From the NCBI GenBank assembly GCA_003009755.1, contig PXUB01000007.1:1-46932 (forward strand): a stretch of 46,932 nt of DNA, read 5' to 3'. Position numbers and translations under genes: made by a program. This document shows, in pieces, positions 7,551 to 17,417 of the stretch. The first letter of the stretch is position 1. Each line of letters opens with the position of its first letter. The notes under the pieces were generated by a model. It had not been told where the DNA came from, searched no databases, and saw only the letters and a list, made by a program, of their open reading frames with translations. This stretch comes from Thermoplasmatales archaeon SW_10_69_26 (lineage in GTDB: Archaea > Thermoplasmatota > SW-10-69-26).

Positions 7551-9252
7551 CACGTTCGCTGTCCTCTCGACTCGACCGCGGCCTCGAAGTCGAGCACGAC
7601 CTCCTCGGTGAGATTCGCGGGCCTGAGGCCCTGCATGCGGCCGCCGGCGGCGTGGGCGATCTGTTCGGCGGCGTCGAGGTACAGCTCGTCCTCGGTCTCG
7701 AGCTGCAGCATCGTCAACCGCGTGTTCTCGAGCTCGCCCAACCGGCGGGCGGCCGCCGGCGGTCGGCCGGCGAGGAGGCCAGGATCTCGCGGGAGAGGTC
7801 CAGCGCGCCGGCGTGGTTGGTGAACCCGCCGAGCTCGGCGTTCCACGTCTCCTCGAGGCCGACCTGGTCGACGTGCGTGCTCATCGACACGATGTCGACG
7901 AGGTGGCGCGGGTCGTGGTCGCGCACGGCCTGGTACATGACTAAGCACACGCGCTTGGCGGCCTCGAAGCGGCCCTTCTCCTCCATCGAGCCGCTGCGGT
8001 CGAACACGAGCACGACGTGGGTGCGCGTGGACTTGACCTCGCGGCGCACGATGAGATCGCGGTCGTAGATGTGGTCGCTGGTCGGGTGGTTCTGCCGGGC
8101 GCGCACGACGCTGTCGGCCAACGCGGCGGCGCCGCGCTCGTTCAGCGATCGCAGCGGGCCCTTCTCGTAGGTGCCCTCGCCGCCGACGAAGGCGCCCGGG
8201 CGGGCTCGGCCGCCGCGCGGTAGCGCCCGGTGCACCTCCTCGTAGAGCAGCGAGGAGAAGCGTTCCAGCAGAGCGGCCGTCGGGCGGCCCTCCTCGCCCA
8301 CGAGCCCGGCCTCGGTCAGCTCGCCCTCGAGCTCGCGGCGCACCTGCTCGAGCGGTTCGTGGCGCACCTGCTCGTCGATCTCGGCCAGCTCCTCCTCGCG
8401 TTGCTCCTCGAGCTCGCGCAGGCGCTTGGTCTGCTCGCGCTCGGCCTCCTTGCGCTCGGTCTCGATCTCCTCGATGCGCTCCTCCAGCCGCTCGCGCTCC
8501 TCCGCGACCTCGGCCTCGACCTCCTGTTGGGCCTGCTCGAGCTCGCGACGCATCAGGTCCTCGACCGTCGTGGTGTAGTCCTCGCGGCCGCGCAGCCGGT
8601 TCCACCAATCGCGCATGCGTTCGCGGATCGAGCGGTCGTCGGCGCGGCGCTTGACGCGGGCGACGACGCCGGGGTTGGTCTTCGTCAACTCCGGCAGGTC
8701 GACCTGGACGTCGCCGAGATCGATCACGGGCCCCTCGTCTTCGCGCCGGGTACCGGTGATCCAGGCCCACAGGCGGGCGAAGGCGTCGACGACGACGATC
8801 CAGACCCGGTACAGCCAGCCGCGGAACCGCTCCCACAGCGTCGGCTCGGCTTCCTCGGGCGTCAACAGCGGATCCATGCCGCGGGCGTGCTCGGCCAGGC
8901 GGTCGCGGTCGGTGGGGTCCAGCGTCTGGATCTGCTGGACCAGCTCCTGCTCGCGGGCCTGGGCCTGCTCGGCCTGGGTGCCCCAGGTCTCGCGGACCTG
9001 TTCTTCCTCCTCCTCGAAGCGCTCCTCGATGCGTCGCTTGCGGCGGCGGGCCTTGCGCTCGAGGCCCTCGCGGTGGGCCTCGACGCGCTCGCGGATGCGG
9101 GGGTCGTCCTCGGCCTCCGCCTCGATCCAGGCCTCCAGCGCCTGGGGCCCCTCTTCGGCGAGGATGCGCACCAGTTCCCGGCGCTGGCGCGCCGACAACA
9201 GCGGCTGGGACTCGATGTTCGAGCAGTCAGGGAGCGGGTCGTCGGGGCTCAT
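7550..9252 (-). pseudogene. VWA-domain partner of MoxR, frameshifted and short of a MIDAS segment
   Basis: Reads from the ATG at 9252 (overlapping the MoxR stop by 4 nt, ATGA) through an acidic, Glu/Arg-rich coiled-coil half (about residues 40-380, EERERLEERIEEIETERK) into a von Willebrand A domain with the first MIDAS motif DRSGSMEEKG. That frame stops at 7714 after an anomalous tail (PADRRRPPAGWASS). A second frame picks up at about 7750 with RLGELENTRLTMLQLETE and AAGGRMQGLRPANL, which is a proper VWA C-terminus, and ends at 7550. So a frameshift lies near 7735-7770 in a GC-rich CGGCGG run. About 40 residues usual between the two halves, including the TDG strand of the metal site, also seem to be missing. 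The product would be a cytoplasmic partner of the MoxR ATPase. Confidence 0.7.
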
Positions 9253-10736
9253 CGCTGATCGAAGGCGCCCAGGTCCTCCAGGGCTCGCCAGATCGCCGGC
9301 AGGCGGCGGGCGGCCTGCTCCCGCAAGAGGTCGTCTCGTTCGGCGACGTAGGCCGTGAAGCGGGCCACGTCCTCGTCGCCGTCGGCGGCCAGCTTGGCCC
9401 ACTGGTCGGGATCGGCGCCGTGCTCGTCGACGATGTCGCGCATGTGCTCGACGACGCGCTTGCCGGAGGACTCGTCGCCGGCGAGCTCGTCCTCGAAGAA
9501 GCCGCACCAGTAGGTGACGGCGCCCTCGCGGGCGGCCTCGTCGACGTGCTCCTCGAGGAAGCGTTCGACGAGCAGGCGGTTCTCCTCGAAGCCGTCACCG
9601 CTGCGGGCGCGGATGCGGCCGGTCATCGCGTCGCGGGCCGCCCGCTGCAGGTCGTCGGGGTCCGGTTGGGCGGCGTCGGCGGCCATGGCGTAGCTCGCGG
9701 TGCGTTGCACGATGTCGATCAGGGTGCGGTTGGAGCCGACCTCGCTGAGTTCTCGTCCACCCTCCATGCGGTCGCGCCACTGCATGACGATGCGCACGGC
9801 GGCCATCTGGTAGGGGCCGGGCACGTTGCGGCCGGGGCCCTCGAGGCCGTGGCGGATGATGCGGCGGTTGGCCTGCGCGGTCGAGGGGAACGGCGTCTGG
9901 ACGTTGGCCAGCCGGTCGTTGAGCGGCTCGGTGATGTTGCCCAGGTCCTCGTAGTTGCTCGTGGCGACCGTCACGACGTCGGCCGGGAACGTCTCCCGGG
10001 ACTTGGCCGGGCTCACGATGCCCTCCTGCAGGGCCTGCAGGAGCACGTTCTGCGTGCCGCGCGGCAGCTTGCCGATCTCGTCCACGAGCAGGAGGCCGCG
10101 GTGGGCTTGCAGGATCTTGCCGGGTTGGAGGACGAGCGGGCTCGTCGGGTCGCCGACCTCCTCGAGGCGGGCGAGGTTGATCGAGCCGGTGAGGTTGTCG
10201 GGGAAGACCTCGGGCGAGCCCTGCACGCGGGCGTGCCCGTAGCCTTCGCGCAGGTTGATCTGCCGGACGGGCACGTCAGCCGGGTCGACCTCGCGGGCGT
10301 CGAAGCTGCCCGGTCGGCCGGCCTCGCCGCCGCCGTGGTTCTCCTTGCAGTACGGGCACGGCGGCACGCGCTCGGCGTAGCCGGGATCGACGAGGCTGAA
10401 GGGGGAATCGTGCACCGGGCAGTCGCTGACGGCGAACAGCTGTTTGGGGAAGATGTCCCAGACCGCCTTCGCCAGCGTCGTCTTGCCGCTGCCGGGCGGG
10501 CCGAGCACGAGCACGTTCGAGCCGGACAAGAGGCTCGTGACGAGCACCTCGAGCGTGCGCTCCTCGAGCACCGTCGAGGGGAACAGCTGACCGATCGCCT
10601 CCGTGCGGTCCAGGCCCTCCTCCTGCTGCAGGCGGGCGACCTCGTCCAGGATCGCGTCCCGCAGGCGCTGGGCCGCGCTGCGAGGCTGCAGACCCTGCTC
10701 GACGAGCTCGGCGGCCGTCGTCTCACCGGTAGCCAT
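9249..10736 (-). CDS. MoxR/ChlI-type AAA+ ATPase
   Basis: 495 aa. Walker A GPPGSGKT at 79-86, Walker B LLLVDEIGK around 215-223, followed by a sensor-1-like VATSNYED. A cysteine/histidine insert (DCPVHDSP at 105-112 and CPYCKENH at 127-134) suggests a zinc site between the Walker motifs, as in some archaeal magnesium-chelatase-like ATPases. Such ATPases work with a VWA protein as metal-insertion or protein-remodelling machines, and the VWA gene follows with a 4-nt overlap. A TATA-like CTCATACC (minus strand, 10763-10770) sits about 30 nt before the ATG. The C-terminal 130 residues are helical and acidic with no clear assignment. Confidence 0.88.
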   Translation of the reverse strand: MATGETTAAELVEQGLQPRSAAQRLRDAILDEVARLQQEEGLDRTEAIGQLFPSTVLEERTLEVLVTSLLSGSNVLVLGPPGSGKTTLAKAVWDIFPKQLFAVSDCPVHDSPFSLVDPGYAERVPPCPYCKENHGGGEAGRPGSFDAREVDPADVPVRQINLREGYGHARVQGSPEVFPDNLTGSINLARLEEVGDPTSPLVLQPGKILQAHRGLLLVDEIGKLPRGTQNVLLQALQEGIVSPAKSRETFPADVVTVATSNYEDLGNITEPLNDRLANVQTPFPSTAQANRRIIRHGLEGPGRNVPGPYQMAAVRIVMQWRDRMEGGRELSEVGSNRTLIDIVQRTASYAMAADAAQPDPDDLQRAARDAMTGRIRARSGDGFEENRLLVERFLEEHVDEAAREGAVTYWCGFFEDELAGDESSGKRVVEHMRDIVDEHGADPDQWAKLAADGDEDVARFTAYVAERDDLLREQAARRLPAIWRALEDLGAFDQR

Positions 10737-10993
10737 GTGTAAGCGCGGAGAGGCGCGAGGAGGGTATGAGGGTTGGGGGAAAGAGGGGGCGGTCGGGCTC
10801 AGTCTCCAGCTCGCCGATCTCCTCGCTCGACTCCGAGAGCTCGGCCCGCCCCCCTCCCCCCGCCCCGCGGGTCATCTGCCCATGCAGGTCGCGGTCCCCC
10901 AAGGGAGTAGTCAGTCTGAGAGGGAAAGGCTTACACGTTCGGCTATCTTTAGTTCCGAATTTCCTGTTCTCGCAGGGTTGGAGCAAGCCGAAG

Positions 10994-13900
10994 ATGCAGG
11001 GCATTATCGATGAGTCTGTCGATTTGAAACGTTGCAGTATCGTGGGGGCGATCCTCGTGCTTGTCTCACTTTCCGTGTCGGCGGGGGCGTCGACAGCTGG
11101 ACTCTCGCCGTGGGCGTTCCAGTCGGATGATGCCTCGATCACAGACGAAGGTTGGGGCTTCGGGGCGGGGGTGGCGGAAGCCGGCGGATCCACAGATGGA
11201 GGTCCGACGGCTGATCGAGGCCACGATCCGGGTCCGAGGATCACGAAGGTTAAGGTCATGGATTCGCCGTGGGAGGGACCGGAGGCCACGACGATCGGCG
11301 TGTTCGTCGACAACGAACGAGCCGATCCGCTCTCCGTCATCGTCGAGGGAGAGCTGATCGACGACGGGCAGACGGTGACCCGTGCCGCCTCCGAGCCCAC
11401 TGAATCGGTCCCGGGCGTCGGGCAGTGGGTGAACCTGACGATGTCCGCATCCCCGGGCAGCTACGAACTCTCAATCACCCTCCACTCGGCGCAGGACGAT
11501 CTCAGAACTCAGCTGGACAGCCGTGCGCGGCCGGTCATCGTGACCCTTCCCATGGATCTGCCGCCGTCGAGCTACACGCGCGTCCAGTCCAACGAAACCG
11601 AGCGTGTGGGGCTGCCCTCGGAGGTCGCTTCCAACGAGACCAGTGTTCAGATGGATGCACCTGAGGGAGCAGACGTCCTCGTTTACAAACCGTGGTTGGA
11701 GCATCAGCTCGACTCGGTCACCTCCCAAACAGAGTGGACCACCGTCGACCGGGAGACCGGGCCGTGGGCGAAGGTGCCCACTCTCGGAACCGTCTTCACC
11801 AACGGCGACGAGCGCCACGTTCTCCTCCACAACCGACCCATGTGGGTGACCGTCACGGAAGAGCAACGTGCGCATGCACCCTCGCCCGGCGAAACCAACG
11901 CCACGAGTTCCGTGGACCGGGACCCAAGCCTCGCCATTAATTTCGAGGACGGCAACCGGCAGGGACAGACGATCGAATTCAGCGCTGCCTGGCTCGCCGA
12001 CCTCGGCTTCAGTCATCCGGAGTTCCACTATGAAGACGGGACCACGATCCCGTTCACGTTCACAGGAACCTCCTATCTCGTCCACGCTCCGCATTTCTCG
12101 ACGGTGTATGTGGACGATGCAGACTGCAACTGTGAAGGGGAAACCCCGCCCGGTTGGTGGTACCCCACGCCGCCCGCGGAGGGCGTCGAGTTCTACGTGA
12201 GCGACGCGCGAGCGAGTTCCGCCCCTCATTCGATCAAGGCGAAGGGTGCCGACGATGGCGAGGAGAACCTCCGAGGCGAGAAGTCCCTTCCCGAGGATGT
12301 GACGCCTGATACGATCCGCTTCGAAGGATACGTCGGAAACAAGAACGGCACCGATCCGCATTACCACTTCCTGAGATTCCAGACGCCGGGCGGGGACGAC
12401 TTGTTGACGGTGAATTTCAAATCACAGGACGCCTCGTCCCTCCACATCGCGTCCGGAGGCACAGAATACACTCAGGACTTCCCGATGGAATCCTGGCTGA
12501 GCGCGGCCGTCACGAACATCGACTGGGACGCCTGTACCTACGATCTGGTCGTCGATGGCACCACGCTCGACACGGGGATCGCGATGTCCACAAGCAGTTG
12601 CGGTGACGGGATCGCGAAGGTGATCGACGTGGCGAAGAAGTGGAACGCTGAACCGTGGTGGATCGACAACCTCCGGTTCGACGATCCAGGGAACTTCGAG
12701 GACTTCAACGCCCCCGGCTATGTGGATGACAAGCCGCCGGGCTGGACGAGAGACTCCGTTGGGAAAGCCTACGAAATCGATGACACCCGCGCCACGGAGG
12801 CGGGATACGCACTAGAGACTCAGGGGGGTAGCGACGACACTCACGCTCAGGGTTCCAAGGCGCTCGCCGGTACTGCTGAACCCTCGTCGATCGCGTTCGA
12901 CGCATACGTCGGACCGCACTCGGGCGGAAGCGACGACAACTGGCACGTCGTGGAACTTGGATCGAACCCGTCGCTACGAGCCAAGCTGGCTTCCGTGAAC
13001 GCCGGTGACGTCCGCGTCGAAACCACGAACAGTGGCGGAGGCGTCGCGACGTTCCCCCACGAATCGTGGACCACAGTCAGATTCGCCAACATCGACTGGT
13101 CCTCCTGCACCTACGACGTGGAGGTCGGCGGAAGCACGGCGGCCACAGGCCTGTCGTTCGACTGCTCGGCCATGGACGAGGTCAGCGTGCGGAGCAAAGG
13201 GTGGGATTCCGAGCCGATGTGGGTGGACGATATCCGCTATCAGACAGATGGTTCCTCCAGCGACCCCTTACCCACTCCCCCGTATTCCGAGGCGTTCGAC
13301 GACGGGGCAGCGGACGGTTGGGACCTTTCGGGGCTCTGGCATGTGACCGACAGCTGCGAAACACCGCCGTCGACGCCGAACTACCTCGGCTACCACCGGA
13401 CGTCGGCCTGCGATTATGACACCGGCAGCGGCACGAGAGGTGAGGGAGTGTTCACCGTGGACCTCACCGGCGTCAGCGAGGCCAAGCTCTCGTTCCAGGA
13501 TTGGCGAGAAACCGAGGAGTCTGCCGGCCACGACCAGATGTACATCGACTACAACGACGGGTCCGGATGGAGCAACCTGATGAGCTTCAACGACAGCTCG
13601 AACCAGCTTTCCTGGACTCAGCAGACCACCTCACTGAAAGAGGCCGCCGGTAGCGTGATCGACATCCGGTTCGTGTTCGACGCCGTGGACGACTACAACA
13701 ACGCGCACGGCGGCTGGTACATCGACGACGTCGAGGTTACAGAAGGAGGGGCCAACGACGCTCCGACCGCCGGATACAGCTACAACTGCTCGTTCCTTGA
13801 CTGCGACTTCGACGGTTCCGACAGCGTCGACTCCGACGGTTCGATAACGAGCTACCAGTGGGACTTCGGCGACGGAGCGACGGCCTCCGGGGAGACCGTG

Positions 13901-15133
13901 AGCCACTCCTTCGAGTGTGAGGGTACCTACACCGTGGAGTTGACGGTCACCGACGACGACGGGGCCACTGACTCCGAGACGAAGGACATCTCGGTCTCCG
14001 ACAAGGATAGCGACGGTGACGGGCTAAGAGACTGCGAAGAGACAGACACGTACAACACGGATCCCAACGACGCCGACACCGACGGAGACGGACTGGACGA
14101 CGGCGAAGAGCTCCTCGAGTGGGAGGATCTCGGTAGCAGCGCCTGGGACACGCGGTACAAACGATCCGCGCCGACCTCCGAAACCAACAACCTCCTCCTC
14201 TGGGACGCCGACGGCGACGGCATCCGCGACGGCCTCGAGTTCAACGAGCCGAGCTCGGTCTTCGGCTCGTGTTCCGATATCGACGGGCGGAACGAGTGCC
14301 CCGACCCCCGAACGAGGGAGGTCTACATTCACGTGAACTGGATGGTGGATCCAGGAGAGACATGCAATGTGTTCTTCACCTGCGGGGACCACAACCACCG
14401 ACCCTCCGACTCTGAAGTGCAGCGGATCTACGACAACTTCGCGAACCACAGCAGCGGAAGCAGCCGGCTGGACAGCGTGAACGTGCACGTCTACATGGAC
14501 GAGGGGACACGCCACGCGGACCAGATCACATGGGCAGAAAAAGAGCACATTAACGACGGTGACGACAGCAATGAGTTCTACGACTGGAAGCAGGACTTCT
14601 TCCCCTCCGAGCGCGAAGGCGTCTTCCACTACGTGCTGTTCGCCCACGAGAACGAGAACGGTTCGGCAGGGAGGGGGGAATGGTTCGGAGACGACCTCGC
14701 CGTGTTCGACGCGACTCGTACCTCCTCGGACGAAGTCGAGCGAACGTGGATGCACGAATTGGGGCACAACACGCTCGGGCTCTACCACTCCCAGTGCTCC
14801 AACCACTCCACCCACGACCATGGCCCGTACGCGAACCAGGACGCCACGCACCTCGACTACGAGAACCCCCAACTGCAAGCTTTCCTCGACGAATACGATG
14901 CCGATTCGGGCACCTGCGATGACTTCGACAATACCCAGGACATATTTGACCACAGTTCCGGGGCTGGTGCGATGTCGTACAACTCTGAGGACACTACGTA
15001 CATCGATGCAACGTGGGACGACCTGAAGTACTGGAAGATGAAACAGCTCAAGGACCTGGGGAGAGACGGAGACCAGATGGTGCAGACGGAGGAGGGACAG
15101 ACCTGGGTCAGCGCGCCGGTCTCGGTCCATTGA
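10994..15133 (+). CDS. giant secreted multidomain metalloprotease (metzincin-like)
   Basis: 1379 aa from the ATG at 10994, which precedes a signal segment (SIVGAILVLVSLSVSAGA); the frame is open further upstream, but that part is not protein-like. Domains in order: beta-rich N-terminal region (about 40-380); two tandem LamG-like repeats (about 385-560 and 570-755), each with TNIDWDACTYDL or FANIDWSSCTYDV; a jelly-roll domain with GGWYIDDVEV (about 760-915); a PKD domain with WDFGDG (about 920-1000); calcium-binding DSDGDGLRDCEE and DADTDGDGLDDGEE repeats; then the protease domain with HELGHNTLGLYH, where H1254, H1258 and the third His form the metzincin zinc site, and a Met-turn candidate GAMSYN. 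Probably a calcium-stabilised extracellular protease. Its stop is 9 nt before the first lipoprotein gene. Confidence 0.88.
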   Translation: MQGIIDESVDLKRCSIVGAILVLVSLSVSAGASTAGLSPWAFQSDDASITDEGWGFGAGVAEAGGSTDGGPTADRGHDPGPRITKVKVMDSPWEGPEATTIGVFVDNERADPLSVIVEGELIDDGQTVTRAASEPTESVPGVGQWVNLTMSASPGSYELSITLHSAQDDLRTQLDSRARPVIVTLPMDLPPSSYTRVQSNETERVGLPSEVASNETSVQMDAPEGADVLVYKPWLEHQLDSVTSQTEWTTVDRETGPWAKVPTLGTVFTNGDERHVLLHNRPMWVTVTEEQRAHAPSPGETNATSSVDRDPSLAINFEDGNRQGQTIEFSAAWLADLGFSHPEFHYEDGTTIPFTFTGTSYLVHAPHFSTVYVDDADCNCEGETPPGWWYPTPPAEGVEFYVSDARASSAPHSIKAKGADDGEENLRGEKSLPEDVTPDTIRFEGYVGNKNGTDPHYHFLRFQTPGGDDLLTVNFKSQDASSLHIASGGTEYTQDFPMESWLSAAVTNIDWDACTYDLVVDGTTLDTGIAMSTSSCGDGIAKVIDVAKKWNAEPWWIDNLRFDDPGNFEDFNAPGYVDDKPPGWTRDSVGKAYEIDDTRATEAGYALETQGGSDDTHAQGSKALAGTAEPSSIAFDAYVGPHSGGSDDNWHVVELGSNPSLRAKLASVNAGDVRVETTNSGGGVATFPHESWTTVRFANIDWSSCTYDVEVGGSTAATGLSFDCSAMDEVSVRSKGWDSEPMWVDDIRYQTDGSSSDPLPTPPYSEAFDDGAADGWDLSGLWHVTDSCETPPSTPNYLGYHRTSACDYDTGSGTRGEGVFTVDLTGVSEAKLSFQDWRETEESAGHDQMYIDYNDGSGWSNLMSFNDSSNQLSWTQQTTSLKEAAGSVIDIRFVFDAVDDYNNAHGGWYIDDVEVTEGGANDAPTAGYSYNCSFLDCDFDGSDSVDSDGSITSYQWDFGDGATASGETVSHSFECEGTYTVELTVTDDDGATDSETKDISVSDKDSDGDGLRDCEETDTYNTDPNDADTDGDGLDDGEELLEWEDLGSSAWDTRYKRSAPTSETNNLLLWDADGDGIRDGLEFNEPSSVFGSCSDIDGRNECPDPRTREVYIHVNWMVDPGETCNVFFTCGDHNHRPSDSEVQRIYDNFANHSSGSSRLDSVNVHVYMDEGTRHADQITWAEKEHINDGDDSNEFYDWKQDFFPSEREGVFHYVLFAHENENGSAGRGEWFGDDLAVFDATRTSSDEVERTWMHELGHNTLGLYHSQCSNHSTHDHGPYANQDATHLDYENPQLQAFLDEYDADSGTCDDFDNTQDIFDHSSGAGAMSYNSEDTTYIDATWDDLKYWKMKQLKDLGRDGDQMVQTEEGQTWVSAPVSVH

Positions 15134-15142
15134 GGTGAACCT

Positions 15143-16144
15143 GTGCACCCAGCGAAGACCGCCACAATCGCGATCGCCCTGGCCTCGGCGGCCTTCGCCG
15201 GCTGCCTCCAGGGAACCGAAGACCCGACCCAACAGCCCACCGAACCACCGACGGCCCCCGGAGCCGACGCCCTCGACCTCGACCCGCTGCTCGACAACGA
15301 GACCGACCCCTTCGGACGGATTCACCGGCTGAATCTCACGGAAGAGACCATCGAACCGATCACGCCGACTCCATCGTTCCGCCCTTGGATCGTGGGCCGT
15401 GACCGGGTGGTTCACCAGTACGCCGAAGACGGCCATGCAGCGGGGATCGCGTTCACCGAGCTCGGCATGGACAACTCGACCTCCTACGAGGGCTCGTTCT
15501 CCGACTCGAAGGACGCCAAGCTCCCCTCCGCGGATCCGTCCGGGGAACACGTGTACTTCAGCTACGCCCCTGTCCGGGAGGACCCGAAGATCGTCCGCCG
15601 CCCGATCGAACCCGGAGGCGAAGAGGATATCGTCGCAGAGTTGCGATACCAGGACCAACCAGTGGGGGCGTGGGCCGTATCGAGCAACGGGTCGCTGCTT
15701 GCGGGGCCGGTCCAGTCTGGAGGTGCCGACGGACAGCCCACGAAAACGATCCTCATCGACATCTCCGGGGAGGAGGAAGCGGAAACAGTGGAATCCGTAG
15801 CGGGCACTCATCCACGGTTCCTCCCAGACGGAACGATCGTCTTCGCCGGCGTGGAGGGAGCCCTGTACGTCCTCGAACCAGCAAGCGGTGACGTATCTAC
15901 GTTCCTGAGGCCCTCCGACCACGAAACTCTCCACCAGCCCACCGTCGCGGGCGACCAGGTCTGGTTCCACGCCCGCGTCAGCCCCCCGGACGACAACCGC
16001 ACATGGGAGGAGATCCGCCACGTCTCCCTCGACGGCGAAGACCCGCAGACGGTAGCCTGGAACGAGGACTACCGCATCGGCCCCTTCGACGTCCAAGCCA
16101 CGGGTGAGGCGCTGGTCATCGACGTCCAAACCGCGGACCGGTGA
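15143..16144 (+). CDS. beta-propeller lipoprotein, duplicate 1
   Basis: 333 aa from a GTG with a good ribosome-binding site (TGAGGTGAACC). The signal ends in a lipobox with C21 (AAFAGC). A Thr/Pro-rich linker (PTQQPTEPPTAP) is followed by repeats with propeller character (ADPSGEHVYFSY, LPDGTIVFAG, TVAGDQVWFHA), similar to TolB/WD40-like blades. It should be tethered outside the membrane. It starts 9 nt after the metalloprotease stop, so it is probably co-expressed. About 65% of residues match the next gene, with very similar 5' ends, a recent tandem duplication. No enzymatic motif seen; role may be binding of the protease or its substrate. Confidence 0.78.
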   Translation: MHPAKTATIAIALASAAFAGCLQGTEDPTQQPTEPPTAPGADALDLDPLLDNETDPFGRIHRLNLTEETIEPITPTPSFRPWIVGRDRVVHQYAEDGHAAGIAFTELGMDNSTSYEGSFSDSKDAKLPSADPSGEHVYFSYAPVREDPKIVRRPIEPGGEEDIVAELRYQDQPVGAWAVSSNGSLLAGPVQSGGADGQPTKTILIDISGEEEAETVESVAGTHPRFLPDGTIVFAGVEGALYVLEPASGDVSTFLRPSDHETLHQPTVAGDQVWFHARVSPPDDNRTWEEIRHVSLDGEDPQTVAWNEDYRIGPFDVQATGEALVIDVQTADR

Positions 16145-16161
16145 ACAGCGCCGGGGCACAG

Positions 16162-16256
16162 GAAGATGAAACAACGCAAGGACAGGGGGGGGGAGCCAAA
16201 CGGACGCGGGTCCGATCTGGGTCGGCTCGCCGGTCTCGGTTCACTGAGGTGAACCT
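16162..16256 (+). repeat. duplication scar: degraded copy of the metalloprotease gene end
   Basis: The spacer before the second lipoprotein begins GGAAGATGAAACA and ends GCCGGTCTCGGTTCACTGAG. It aligns with 15033-15142, the last 30 or so codons of the protease plus the gap. It has gaps and mutations but keeps the ribosome-binding site TGAGGTGAACC. The duplicated unit was therefore about 1.1 kb: protease tail plus lipoprotein. Confidence 0.75.
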
Positions 16257-17255
16257 ATGCACCCAGCGAAGACCGCCGGACTCGTGATCGCCCTGGTATC
16301 GGTGGCCTTCGTCGGGTGCCTCCAGGGAACCGAGGAACCGACCGAAGCACCGACAGAACCGCCGACCGTCCCCGGAGCCGACGTCCTCGACCTGGATCCG
16401 CTGCTCGCCAACCAGACGGACCCGTACGGACCCCTCCACCAACTGAACCTGACCTCGGAGACGCTCGAACCAATTACGCCGACGTTCGCCGCTGACCCCT
16501 GGATCGTCGACAGCGACCGTGTACTGCACGAATACACCGACGAGGAACGACGAGGGCTCGCGCTGACCCACCTCGCCACGAACAACTCGACACCGTACAA
16601 TGGCTCGTTCTCCGACTCGAAGGACGCCAAGTACCCCTCCGCGGACCCGTCCGGGGAACACGTGTACTTCAGCCACGGCTCACCCCGCGAGGACCCGAAG
16701 ATCATCCGCCGCCCGATCGAGCCCGGCGGCAAAGAGGAGGTCGTCGCCGAACTACGCTCGCAGGACAAACCGCAGGGGCACTGGGCCGTCTCCCCCAACC
16801 GGTCGCTGCTCGCGGGATCGGTCTGGTCCGGAGGCGCCGACGGACCGCCCACCCACACGGTCCTCGACGTAACCCAACAGCCCCCAGACCACGTTGCGGG
16901 CGCCAGCGGAGACCATCCGCGGTTCCTCCCCGACGGAACGATCGTGTTCGCCGGCTGGACGAACGGCCTCTACGTCCTCGACCCGGAGACCGACGATGTG
17001 TCTTCCTTCGTGAGGGACTCGGACCACGAGACCCTCCACCAGCCCACCGTCGCCGGTGACCAGGTCTGGTTCCACGCTCGCGTAGATCATCCGGACGGCA
17101 ACCGAACCTGGGAGGAGATCCGCCACGTCTCCCTCACCGGCGGAGACCAACAGACGGTGGCCTGGACCGAGGACTACCGGCTGGGGCCCTTCGACGTCCA
17201 CGACACCGGCCAGGCACTGGTCATGCAGGTCTACGGGCCGACACGGGATGGGTGA
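16257..17255 (+). CDS. beta-propeller lipoprotein, duplicate 2
   Basis: 332 aa, ATG start with the same TGAGGTGAACC ribosome-binding site as duplicate 1. Lipobox C21 (VAFVGC), Thr/Pro linker, then the same blade-like repeats (SADPSGEHVYFSHGSP, FLPDGTIVFAGWTN, HETLHQPTVAGDQVWFHARV). Differences from duplicate 1 are spread along the length, with the middle (SFSDSKDAK) and the last third most conserved. It is downstream of the first copy and probably in the same transcript. Function as for duplicate 1; divergence of the second quarter may reflect a changed ligand. Confidence 0.78.
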   Translation: MHPAKTAGLVIALVSVAFVGCLQGTEEPTEAPTEPPTVPGADVLDLDPLLANQTDPYGPLHQLNLTSETLEPITPTFAADPWIVDSDRVLHEYTDEERRGLALTHLATNNSTPYNGSFSDSKDAKYPSADPSGEHVYFSHGSPREDPKIIRRPIEPGGKEEVVAELRSQDKPQGHWAVSPNRSLLAGSVWSGGADGPPTHTVLDVTQQPPDHVAGASGDHPRFLPDGTIVFAGWTNGLYVLDPETDDVSSFVRDSDHETLHQPTVAGDQVWFHARVDHPDGNRTWEEIRHVSLTGGDQQTVAWTEDYRLGPFDVHDTGQALVMQVYGPTRDG

Positions 17256-17417
17256 GCGAAGGGGCAGGGGTCCCGGCGGGTCGACGACGCCTCGGGCGAG
17301 GACGGGTTGAGCCAGCCAGGATCCAGATGCTTCCCCAGCTCTACCCAGGAAGAAAGAATGGAAACCATCTCCATCCCGGCCGAGCTTCTCAAATCTGTCT
17401 CGTAGGTCAGGATCGCG

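Noticed and set aside
10766-10993. Longer start of the big protease
   Set aside because: The extra 76 residues are Ser/Pro/Arg-rich with no signal; the ATG at 10994 precedes a real signal peptide.
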